Below are positions 35,201 through 60,372 of a DNA stretch of 64,000 nt, piece by piece. The number at the start of each line of letters is the position of its first letter. The first letter of the stretch is position 1. The notes under the pieces were generated by a model, which saw nothing but the letters and a program-made list of their open reading frames with translations, had not been told where the DNA came from and did not search any database. This DNA is from Metaphire vulgaris (Eukaryota; Annelida; Clitellata; Crassiclitellata; Megascolecidae): the NCBI GenBank assembly GCA_018105865.1, contig CM030835.1:6873316-6937315 (forward strand), read 5' to 3'. Position numbers and translations under genes: made by a program.

Positions 35201-35975
35201 TCACTAAATGTTAAAAATCTTGCCAGACAACATGAAAATGGTCATTTGGACTATTTTTAAACTTGCCGGAAACTGATGAAGCACAAAAAGTCAAAAGTGG
35301 GGATGCATTCCATCATGAACAAAATGTTATGAAGAAAAAGAAAAGTAAAAAGCTTCAAAAATGTTAAAAATAAAGAAATAATAAGAGAAGCTCTGTCCCA
35401 TGAGTCCCATGGGATGAGACGGAACAGAGCTGTCCCATCCCACCCCATCCCACAGGATTCCCAAGGGACATCCCGTCCCATGGACAAGCCTGGCTTTTCC
35501 ATGTTTTATCCAAGGCATTCGTATTTTTCTAGAATGTTTTGACTTATAAATGTATAATAATTCACTATTTATTTTCAAATTTTATATAAATCGAATCTCT
35601 TTGACTAGCTTTCCTCAAAAGTCTGTTTATTGTTCCCATCTTGTTGATCTCTCTGGCATCAAGTACGATCAACATGATCTTCTGTACATTAGGAAAGCGT
35701 ATATTGTTAGGCCTACTATAAACAGTGGCGTAGCAAGGGGCAGTGGGGGCGAACCGCTCCATGCGGCACTTGCTCTGGAGGCGGCATTTTCGAGAAGACT
35801 TTTTATAACTTTTAATATGAAGTTTGTGATAAGTTTTTTGCTTCCCAAGAATTTTAGGTTGTGGAAGATATATGATGGCCTTTTTTGGTTGCTAGATTTT
35901 TTCGGAGGCGGCACTTTTTCGCCCAGGCGGCACTTTGCCTCGCACGCCACTGACTATAAAAGCCAATAAATTATT

Positions 35976-36007
<32 letters not shown>

Positions 36008-36210
36008 GGCTATCATTATTTTTTTGGTTAAAGGACGATAGCAAGAATAGTGGGGTTAATCTCACAAAAGTTTCTGGGCCAGAAATCTTGCTACTACAGG
36101 AGCAAGAAAGTCAACGTATAGAAGCAGCCAACAGAAACAAAAGGAAGGGGCTAATGACCAGCGATTCTAGATACGTCTGTCTAGATCCTCTGCAGGAAGA
36201 CTTTTTCTAA
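28003..36210 (+). CDS. LSM1: LSM1, U6 snRNA-associated Sm-like protein (mRNA decapping)
   Basis: The four coding exons are 28003-28075, 30463-30531, 31971-32086 and 36034-36210, all GT-AG and in frame, 435 coding bases giving 144 residues (human LSM1 has 133). After MSFSANMEAATSYPG, the Sm1 motif holds KKSLVVLRDGRNFIGYLRSF and the Sm2 motif IFVIRGENVALLGEI. HVDDKYGDIPQGIF matches LSM1's HVGKKYGDIPRGIF and separates it from other Lsm proteins. The C-terminal exon (EILLLQEQESQRIEAANR) is the divergent LSM1 tail, which in yeast and human contacts the rest of the ring. LSM1 replaces LSM8 in the cytoplasmic Lsm1-7 ring, which binds oligoadenylated 3' ends with Pat1 and promotes decapping in P-bodies. 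An alternative start is M7. Introns 2 and 3 carry many transposons. AATAAA-like signals occur well downstream (about 36490). Confidence 0.97.
28316..28720. mobile_element. Transposon fragments in LSM1 intron 1
   Basis: CAGAGGCGTAGCGCGGGGGC at 28313 is a CAGTGGCGTAGC-type left end with no matching right end. Further on, TGAGGTCGACAACCCCCCAA and TGACAATGGTATGCATACAA (28580-28660) match the interior of the 36611 element. The blocks are broken pieces of at least two families. Confidence 0.55.
29239..29270. repeat. (TTC)n microsatellite
   Basis: A run of CTT triplets of about 32 bp in LSM1 intron 1. Confidence 0.9.
29666..29772 (+). repeat. Direct repeat copy 1 (pair with 30071-30177)
   Basis: The 107-bp segment runs from TTGATGTAATTTAAAATTAC to GATCCATAGCATATCCCTTT and is repeated 405 bp downstream with a single mismatch (TGATATGC versus GGATATGC). 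It includes unique flank plus the left half of a CAGTGGCGTATTTAGG MITE, so a local duplication happened after the MITE landed. Confidence 0.9.
30071..30177 (+). repeat. Direct repeat copy 2 (pair with 29666-29772)
   Basis: The second copy of the 107-bp repeat. Here the MITE continues to its proper right end at 30236, so this is probably the source copy. Confidence 0.9.
30130..30236. mobile_element. hAT-like MITE, CAGTGGCGTATTTAGG family
   Basis: It starts CAGTGGCGTATTTAGGGG and ends CCTTCCTAAATACGTCCATG, with a perfect duplication TTTGTAAT (30122-30129 and 30237-30244). At 107 bp it is one of the smallest complete elements in the window. Confidence 0.9.
30584..31649. mobile_element. Composite hAT-like element in LSM1 intron 2
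   Basis: The left end CAGGGGCGTAGCCATAGG and right end TTTTTGGCTACGCCTCTG are bounded by the perfect duplication ATTAGCAA (30576-30583 and 31650-31657). It begins only 52 bp after LSM1 exon 2. A second complete element is nested at 30649-31042, and another GGGCGTAGCGACGGGGG end sits at about 31438, so this 1066-bp unit was built by successive insertions. Confidence 0.88.
30649..31042. mobile_element. Nested hAT-like MITE (CAGTGGCGTAAACCTGG ends)
   Basis: The ends are CAGTGGCGTAAACCTGGCGT and CCGTGTTTTACGCCCATG, and the duplication GGTCTGGG is perfect (30641-30648 and 31043-31050). It lies wholly inside 30584-31649, so it is the younger insertion. It carries two GACAAGC(C)AAAAA...GGTCATCC modules at about 30790 and 30849. 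Confidence 0.92.
32210..32690 (+). repeat. Duplicated LSM1 intron 3 segment, copy 1
   Basis: TTGCATTTCTACATTC, TTTGATTTCTTCATAATCAT-like blocks, GACAAGCAAAATGG, GGGGGCTACAGCCCC and TTTATGTCTG...CATCCCATCCCATCG occur in this order and recur at about 33682-34160. It carries two GACAAGCAAAA-type modules (32438 and 32469). Confidence 0.75.
32975..33470. repeat. Two adjacent copies of the 9755-10065 repeat family
   Basis: Blocks GCACGGACGGTTAGAAAGAG (33013) and CAAAACGGTTAGAAAAAAC (about 33380) begin parallel segments, each reaching AATCTAAACAATG...CCTCAT and AAGCCTGAGA...AGCAAAT. The middle portion (33205-33330) aligns with 9755-9860. Confidence 0.65.
33560..34160 (+). repeat. Duplicated LSM1 intron 3 segment, copy 2, unusually G-rich
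   Basis: Anchors shared with 32210-32690 keep their order and approximate spacing, but between the anchors this copy is strikingly G-rich: runs such as GGGATGGGGAGAGGGAAGGG replace mixed sequence, with few C or T. The composition differs from the flanks and from copy 1. It may be a true purine-rich divergence or a base-calling/assembly artefact. Confidence 0.6.
34731..34842. repeat. (TC)n-rich microsatellite
   Basis: An imperfect CT tract with CCC and TTTCC interruptions in LSM1 intron 3. Confidence 0.9.
35723..35952. mobile_element. hAT-like MITE, CAGTGGCGTAGCAAGG family, LSM1 intron 3
   Basis: The ends are CAGTGGCGTAGCAAGGGG and TTTGCCTCGCACGCCACTG. The duplication ACTATAAA is perfect (35715-35722 and 35953-35960). 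The element ends 81 bp before LSM1 exon 4. Confidence 0.92.
35973..36007. repeat. (TTG)n microsatellite beside the LSM1 exon 4 acceptor
   Basis: About eleven GTT triplets end 26 bp upstream of the acceptor AG at 36032-36033. The tract occupies the branch-point/polypyrimidine zone, so its length could influence splicing of the last LSM1 exon. Confidence 0.85.
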
Positions 36211-36610
36211 ATCGTCGTCTGCTTTATGCACATTCAAGCGACAGACCGATACATAGGCCTACACATTGTTTACAATAGAATGTAAGCCTATAAATAACAT
36301 CTATAAAGACTACAAGTTTTCATGATTGAGTTTACTAACAGAATTATATTAGCCAAATGATTTTACTAACACAACATTGGCTATTGAGTTTACTAACAGA
36401 ACATTATAGCCACCTATTAGTGTATCGTTATAGTTAAGCTCATGTAACAAGAAGGCGATTTTGTAACGACATTGCTTTCCGTCAGCAGTACTTAATAAAA
36501 GTACATGATGATAGCTTTCTAATAGCCTTACAAGTAGTAGAATCTGATGGTCTGCAGTGCCAAAGGCTGAGGTCAAACCAAGGAGACAAAGTGGCGCTAT
36601 AGGTACCCGG

Positions 36611-36786
36611 CAGGGATATTTTTACACCCCCTAATACCCCCCCCAAGTTGAGGTCGACACCCCCAAAATTTGGTAATGTGACAATGGTATGCATACAAAT
36701 GCATACTAATTAGCTCCAGACACACCCCCCCCCCCAAATTTGAGGTCGACACCCCCTCCAAATTCACAATCCCAGAAATATCTCTG
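36611..36786. mobile_element. hAT-like MITE, CAGGGATATTTTTACACCCC family
   Basis: The ends are CAGGGATATTTTTACACCCC and CACAATCCCAGAAATATCTCTG, and the duplication GTACCCGG is perfect (36603-36610 and 36787-36794). This copy gives the clearest termini for the family at 7659 and 16097. It lies about 400 bp downstream of the LSM1 stop. Confidence 0.93.
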
Positions 36787-36794
36787 GTACCCGG

Positions 36795-37687
36795 TGTCAA
36801 TCATGAGAATTTCGAAGAGCCGTGTTCCTGTTGAGTATCTTGAACGAAAGGCCATCTGTGCAGGCTATCTGGAAAACGTGCCCCTTGAGATAATCAATCA
36901 ATTGATTTTCTATTAGCCTAGAAGTTTTAGAATTTTAAAAGGTATGTTTGAGATGGGTATGATTTTGCCTCCACACCCATTCCATCCCCGCATGTGTTAC
37001 TTAAAATCCAGATGATCAGTATTTGGTTTCTTGAGGAGAGGAGCGACACGAACAACCTTGAAGAAGTCTGGTGCTTGGTCGGAAAGTAGAGGGCGATTGT
37101 AGAGCTCAGCAGGCCGAATGAATGGGCAACTTCTGAGAATCTAGGGAAATTTTCTTCCGGATAAATATTTAAGCTAATAGGATCTGAGATGCATTGCTTA
37201 TCAGGAAGTCTGTAGGCCTCACTTTGTATTTCATTCAAAACAAACACCAAAAACTGAAAACAAACTGATGTACCAGAAATCTTGGACTGTTTAATAACTA
37301 ATCTATGAAGAAACAATTAAAAATAACTGGATGCCTTGAAATATAGATACACAGCTACTCGATTATTAGGCACTATATAGCACGCACCAGAACACATATT
37401 CACAATACTTGTAAAACTAAAATGAAAAGACTTCCTATTAAGCTGGTGTACTTATTTTGGAGATATTTATTCAGTGTAAGTTTGTACATAAGCAAAAATA
37501 AAAATTGAGTAAGAAATTATAATGCACGGTTTTTAACAGATGGCCTTTGGCAAGTATCTGATAAAAGTGTAAAAACTACTGTTAAACTAACAACACAATA
37601 AGGGTCAGTCAAAGAAATAAACAATGATATTTGGCTTCACTTAAGTATATCGTAATTTCAATTAGGTACAACAATCACAGACAAAAC
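36795..37687. other. LSM1-semaphorin intergenic region
   Basis: The two genes converge here. No exon is recognised. TTTATT near 37464 is an AATAAA on the minus strand, though far (about 1.45 kb) from the semaphorin stop. Confidence 0.45.
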
Positions 37688-37862
37688 CAGGGTTTAATCT
37701 AGGCCGTTTCCTGAGGGGGGAATTGCTTTTTTCTCCCCGGAAATTTAAAATTCCCCCCGGAAATTTTGGCATACTACATCAACTAACAGCAGCCCCCTAG
37801 CATAATTCCCCCCGGCTTTGTGAGTCCTCCCCCCCGAGTTCAGGAGTCTAGATTAAACACTG
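37688..37862. mobile_element. hAT-like MITE, CAGGGTTTAATCTAGGCC family, copy 2
   Basis: The ends are CAGGGTTTAATCTAGGCCG and GGAGTCTAGATTAAACACTG, and the duplication GACAAAAC is perfect (37680-37687 and 37863-37870). It aligns along its whole length with 6762-6956. Confidence 0.93.
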
Positions 37863-38285
37863 GACAAAACACAGTGTAAAACCATTAACTGAGACATCTG
37901 TGGTTTATGGCACGCTCAAGCTGTGCAACTTATAGAATCTCTTCCTTAACAACTAAATATAATCACAGGAAGAAGCAGTGCAAGGCTTATTTCTTGTGCA
38001 ATTCAAACGCATACCTATTATAGTTCCATCCGCTTCCACAGTAGAAGCACAGAGCATCAACATGCAACAAAATGACGGATAATTAATTAATGTTTACAGT
38101 AAAATAACATATATGCATCATACATACCATAGTCCGTCTTTCACATGTTTGATGAATATTTGACCGTCTGTACAACCAGAATATTCCATATGCAATATTA
38201 TTCAAATAAATTACAAAATTTAATAAACTGTCAATAATTCACATTACGACATACTAAATAACAGACAGACCACATCTAACTCCGC

Positions 38286-38518
38286 CAGTGGCGTAGCAAT
38301 ATGCTCGGGGGCCCTTGGCGAAAAACTGGCAGGGGGCCCTTTCCAGAGACGATCTGACAAGTTTGCGAAAATGTTGATGACCTTTTTTGGCTTGTCGGTC
38401 TTTCAGTCTGACAACTTTACAACTTTGCAAAAAAATTTTTGGCTCGGGTCGGGGCCTTTTGCAGGTCGGGGGGCCCTTGGCATTTGGCCAGGTTGTCCAT
38501 ATGGCTGCTACGCCTCTG
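38286..38518. mobile_element. hAT-like MITE, CAGTGGCGTAGCAA family, downstream of the semaphorin
   Basis: The ends are CAGTGGCGTAGCAATATGCT and CATATGGCTGCTACGCCTCTG, and the duplication AACTCCGC is perfect (38278-38285 and 38519-38526). A GATGACCTTTTTTGGCTTGTC module lies at about 38378. It lies about 390 bp past the semaphorin stop and may be in its 3' UTR. Confidence 0.93.
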
Positions 38519-38911
38519 AACTCCGCAGCCAAAATCAATATCAAGTCAGATTGTGCCTGTGCTGAGTTAGAGTTATAAACAACACTACGTGGACAGTACT
38601 TGAATAAATAGCAACTGTCAACAGGAAATACAGTATGTAGGTTTCATGCTGATGCACAATCAATTAGCACTGCCAAATGCAACTTCATTCCAAAGTGATC
38701 TAAATACACCCAAACGGAAATTGGCAACAAATGGGCACAGAAGCTGACCATTCAATTCTTGAATACTGGTCAGAATTCAGCACATCTTGAAAAACTGAGT
38801 ATGATGCTAAAATCGTCTTGCAGATTCCATTTCAATCAACCAATCCTACTTTGCCTTTACCTCATCAAATAATTAATGAATGGACAATCAAAATTTCAAC
38901 AAATGTGAACA

Positions 38912-56086
<17,175 letters not shown>

Positions 56087-56189
56087 CTGCTTCAAAAAAC
56101 AAAACACAAGCATTCATCACTTAGAATGGCACAACACTTCTTTAAAACAAACACACAAAAATTCTGCCACTCCTTATAATCCATTAAAG

Positions 56190-56410
56190 GTCTTCTCATC
56201 ATCATCATTCTTGCTCTCTGCCAACTCTTTAGTGGCAATAGCTAGACACAAAATGTTTCCAAGAAGTTCTATCTTCAGTTAATCGTCTTCCTTCTACGAT
56301 TGAAATTCCTTTAATGTTCGTATCTTCTCTGATGTTGTCTATCCACTTTTTCCTGGGTCTTCCTCTTCTTTTATGTCCATCTATTTGAATGTAGAGTGCC
56401 TTGTATGGTA
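56190..56410 (-). repeat. LINE reverse-transcriptase C-terminal remnant
   Basis: The minus strand reads KRRGRPRKKWIDNIREDT and then EGRRLTEDRTSWKHFV, ending in a stop. This GRPRKKW...LTEDR...W pattern is the C-terminus of many animal LINE ORF2 proteins. No catalytic domain is nearby. Confidence 0.8.
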
Positions 56411-58264
56411 GTCTCTTCTATACAGTGCCAATTTATAATGCACAGAGACATCAGATGATGATGAATGAATCCAGACCTTTCAAAAAACAACTTCAATCCT
56501 GCAACTTAGGTCTAATAACTTGATAATAACAGTTCATATGAATAAGAAGTACTACTTTCCAAAGTGTTACCGGTATATAAATTTCCGAGACTTTACTTAC
56601 CTGCTAACCTACAATGGTAGCTAACTGTTACCACTGAAAAGCAAGTGATGCAGGATCACAAAATGAAGCATTCAGCAGCCCAATTGCATGCTTACTTACT
56701 TACTTTGCAGGGAACTTCACTACTAAATCATTTCTAGCTGCACAGCAAATGCATATTCTTACTTACTAATAGATTTTCTAAAATGTTATCATAATTATGA
56801 TTAGAAATGCTTACAACTTCACATGTTCATTAACTGAAACTTGGAATTCTATTAATAGCTGCTATACGAAAATTAAAAAATGACCAACAAAGTCAAACAG
56901 CACAAATATTCATTGTTATGTCTGATGTGCCATCTCTCAAAATGAAAGGATTAAACAGCAAGTCATTTCAAGCAATGCAATTATCAGTGTATCGTTCAAA
57001 TTGTGTTCTTCTATCTCAGAGGAAAAGCGACATGGGCTAAACATACCAGTATTTGCCACATAAGACAATCACCCCATTTCCTTCTCAAAAACCTTATACA
57101 ATTCCACCAAAATTCATTAAAACTGTCAACTCCAATCATCATCTCTTTATCATTTAACAAGCTTTAGCACAAATTGTTTTCAGAATAAAAAAATTTGAGA
57201 GTTTTCTAGATATACAATCATAACTGTGGGGTTACAAATAAAATCTGTTTTATTGAAGCGTCACCAGCAACAAGCCTCACAAAGAGCAGTTGAAACACTC
57301 ATTCGCTCGCTCGCTCACTCACTCACTCTCTCACACACACACTCTCACACACACACACACACTGAGTGCTTTAATCATGACCACAGTTGTCTTACCAAAG
57401 GAATCCCTCCTTCCATCTTCTATCCAACAACTCAGTGTAAATGGAAATGGATGACCGTCATTATTATTATCCACATGACCAGTCTCTATATCCATCTACT
57501 GCACCTCCACCTGGAGCTTTCATTGCTCATGGGATTTACTACAGCGGTAACATTAGAGAGGCATCTGCAGGAAGTGACAGCATGGCGACAGTAGTACGGT
57601 ACAGCATTACAATCAAAGACATGGAAAGGAAATGAAATCCCGAGTAAATAAGACCAAATGAATGAAATTGCAGAATAAAGGAAACAATTTTGCAAATGCA
57701 ACATCAGAAATAAAATCCAAGATTGGCAAATAGCAGAGCTCAGCAAGAATACAACAGAAACCAAAGAAAAAAGAGTCTTTAAACAAACACAGCAAAGAGA
57801 GCAGACATTTAAACTGCACAGACCAAAGAACATCCTAAAGTTTCATGTCTGTAAAATCTGACCATAAACCACAGAACATAAAGGACACAAATATAATAAA
57901 AACCCGGATGGAGGTCTAAGGTAGTGAAATACAGCTGTATGGCACCTATATGGCACACATAAAGAATAAATGAAGAGCTGCAAGGCGGATAATTATGAAT
58001 GCAGTGTTGCAACCCTCATGCAAACCTTATTCAAGGGAATGACACAGCCCTATTCACCACTAGCAACAGCAAATTTGATAAATTTCCATATAATATCCTC
58101 TCCAGAATTATTGATGGTCTGGCAATTTATGTAAATGTGCGTTTTCCGAGGCCAGACTACAAATTGCTAAATCTTATTTTGAGTTGTAAAACAGTTACAG
58201 CTCTAAGACAATAACACAGTGAACAAAGATGATGCCATGAATGTGTCCCCAAATTATAAGCAAA

Positions 58265-58403
<139 letters not shown>

Positions 58404-59193
58404 TCAATATTAATTAATCTGCAAAAGATTGTGATCAAAATAAAAGCTATATTTAAAAACATTAAAGCTATTTCACTCACCACAGTAGATCCACAATATA
58501 TACAATATGATTGATCCCTAATTTTCCACTGTTTAGTGAAATAACACAATGTCATGGTCAATGTGCTAAAGCTACACACCTTAGAACAGAAAATCTGTAC
58601 TTTTGCAAGTTAATTTTGCAAAACCCTCAGTTGCAATACAAACACCATGGAATAATCAAAAATTTAATCTGAAAAGGGTAAAGCAACCACATCAAGGTCG
58701 AGAAAATATTTCTTGCAAAGATCTGTCTGTCCATTGAAAAAATGAAGTGCCTTCAATACTTCTCAGAGAAACATATTTCAAATGGTCAAACTTTGATGCT
58801 GCACAACAACAAACAGTCAAGTCAATTCCCAATACACAAGCGTGATGTAAGGAAGAATGGACAGTCCTGCTTTATCCACAAATACCATTCGTGCACTATT
58901 GCCTTCTATTCTACTGATCCCTCAAAATGCACGTTGCAGACACTAACACAGCCATAAGAACTGCAACTGACCCCCCTATTTAAATCCATGCCTGAGAAAT
59001 GATATGATGAATTTCTAGCAGTATATAAATGTTCACATCCATTTATTTTGAAGTGCTTAGAGCAAATCATCACCATCAGCATGGAGTAGAAGAAGCAGGA
59101 TAAGAACACAGAATCAAAATGAATGATTAATTATAATGCAGACAACTTCTGGTGCATTCTTAGTTTTCCGCTTTTCTCAAAAAGTCAGTTCCA

Positions 59194-60114
59194 ATGGCAG
59201 TTCCATTCTCTTATACAAAGCTTCGATTTCCTGCCGGATTTCGAATCATTATCGAAGGATTTGCTCGCAAGGTTCTCCAAGATCAGTCAAACGACATCTT
59301 TGCCTACAGATCCATATACTTCGACTGTTCACTGCAGATCAGAGCAGAATGTGGTTACAATTCCGTTGAAGTCGGCGCAAAAGAAAATAATTACACATAC
59401 AACAGTAGCGCTATTAAGAGAGCGAAACCGGAAGCGCAGTCGAGTTCAGACAACGAAGCTGTCGCCCTCAAAATCCAAACCAATTACAGTCTGAATTGCT
59501 CTAGAAAGATTACACAGAAGATGATACAGAACAGATCGGCCGTCAAAAATCAATCGGTGTTCCGAGGTCACCGAGACCGGAAGTCTATGGGACTCAAGGA
59601 AGAAGCGGGGACAACTCAACGGAGACGCTCAGCAAGGCTAATTTCATCACGCGAGCAGCATCAACAACCGGAGCAACAGCAACAGCTGGTGCTACAGCAA
59701 CAGCAGCAGCAGCTACAACAACACGGAATTAGTTTCAACCATTTTCGCCAGAAATCAAGCAAATTGGTCGGATTTTTGGGGCACCGAATGGAACTCTCCG
59801 AGATTGGGGAGAAGGTCTTCGAGGCGCAATGCATTCTGAAGCGCAGAACGCGAAAACGAAAATTCGAATACCTGGTGAAATGGAAAGGCTGGAGCAGCAA
59901 ATATAATTTCTGGGAACCGGAGGAAAACATTTTGGACAGTGTGCTGATTGAAGAATTTCAAGAGAAAGTCACTCCAGTGTCGGGAGCATCATGGTGGCCC
60001 TCGGCTGCAAGAGCAAAACACAAAGCGGTCGTTCAGCCCAACAACAACAGAAGCTCCAATGAACCTCCCGAGGGCGAAAAACCCCGGGGCCAACTGGCCC
60101 CACCGTTGGATTAG
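59194..60114 (+). CDS. SPA17-like RIIa/IQ module fused to a Polycomb (CBX) chromodomain
   Basis: A single 306-codon ORF without introns. Residues 1-75 follow human SPA17 (Sp17): [16 protein letters not shown], then [13 protein letters not shown] and [10 protein letters not shown], with the SPA17 linker spacing kept ([17 protein letters not shown]). This is an RIIa dimerisation/docking domain, which in SPA17, CABYR and ROPN1 binds A-kinase anchoring proteins. SPA17's IQ region is represented by [12 protein letters not shown]...SRK (about 88-105) and [11 protein letters not shown] (120-130). A polyQ linker follows (about 154-176). M199 onward matches CBX proteins from their own first residue ([11 protein letters not shown]), with aromatic-cage residues F209, W230 and W233 at CBX spacing (11, 32, 35), as in H3K27me3/H3K9me readers. 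No C-terminal Pc box is seen. The stop is TAG at 60112-60114. It lies on the strand opposite the semaphorin, perhaps inside its first intron. Domain identities are firm; whether one protein is made is inferred. Confidence 0.8.
   Translation: MAVPFSYTKLRFPAGFRIIIEGFARKVLQDQSNDIFAYRSIYFDCSLQIRAECGYNSVEVGAKENNYTYNSSAIKRAKPEAQSSSDNEAVALKIQTNYSLNCSRKITQKMIQNRSAVKNQSVFRGHRDRKSMGLKEEAGTTQRRRSARLISSREQHQQPEQQQQLVLQQQQQQLQQHGISFNHFRQKSSKLVGFLGHRMELSEIGEKVFEAQCILKRRTRKRKFEYLVKWKGWSSKYNFWEPEENILDSVLIEEFQEKVTPVSGASWWPSAARAKHKAVVQPNNNRSSNEPPEGEKPRGQLAPPLD
59788..60114 (+). CDS. Chromodomain portion; alternative internal start
   Basis: ATG at 59788 (residue 199) coincides with the initiator methionine position of CBX2/4/6/7/8. 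Translation could start here and give a 108-residue chromodomain-only protein: EYLVKWKGW and [11 protein letters not shown], then a basic/Pro-rich end. Either the upstream SPA17-like part was joined to a complete CBX reading frame including its start codon, or the two starts are used alternatively. Confidence 0.55.
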   Translation: MELSEIGEKVFEAQCILKRRTRKRKFEYLVKWKGWSSKYNFWEPEENILDSVLIEEFQEKVTPVSGASWWPSAARAKHKAVVQPNNNRSSNEPPEGEKPRGQLAPPLD

Positions 60115-60372
60115 GGGCAGCAATTTCGCCCTCGCCCCCTAGCAACCGCTGGCTTTGTCTTTGTAGAACTGATATTGAGACGAAATAACATTATTATTGA
60201 ACATTATGAAAGGACATTTTTCACAGACGAAGAGAAATGGACAGAATGGGAAAATCATCTAATCATTAGCCATGCACATAAATCTTTTGCATATGTGAAG
60301 AAAATTATCATTAATAGCAATCTGCTGACTGCTGAGTCATCCAAGTCATACTATTCAGAGGTTCTAAAATAA
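60115..60372 (+). other. In-frame open extension after the TAG stop
   Basis: Directly after TAG (60112-60114) the same frame stays open for 85 sense codons (GQQFRPRPLATAGFVFVELI..., later TFFTDEEKWTEWENHL) to TAA at 60370-60372. AATAAA overlaps this second stop (60368-60373). The extension has no family resemblance. It may be 3' UTR that is open by chance, a former C-terminus cut off by a new stop, or a readthrough product. Confidence 0.4.

Noticed and set aside
57486..57833. Hydrophobic minus-strand frame considered as the semaphorin signal-peptide exon
   Set aside because: It has many cysteines and aromatic runs but no single signal peptide pattern, and no donor in the phase needed by the exon at 56086.
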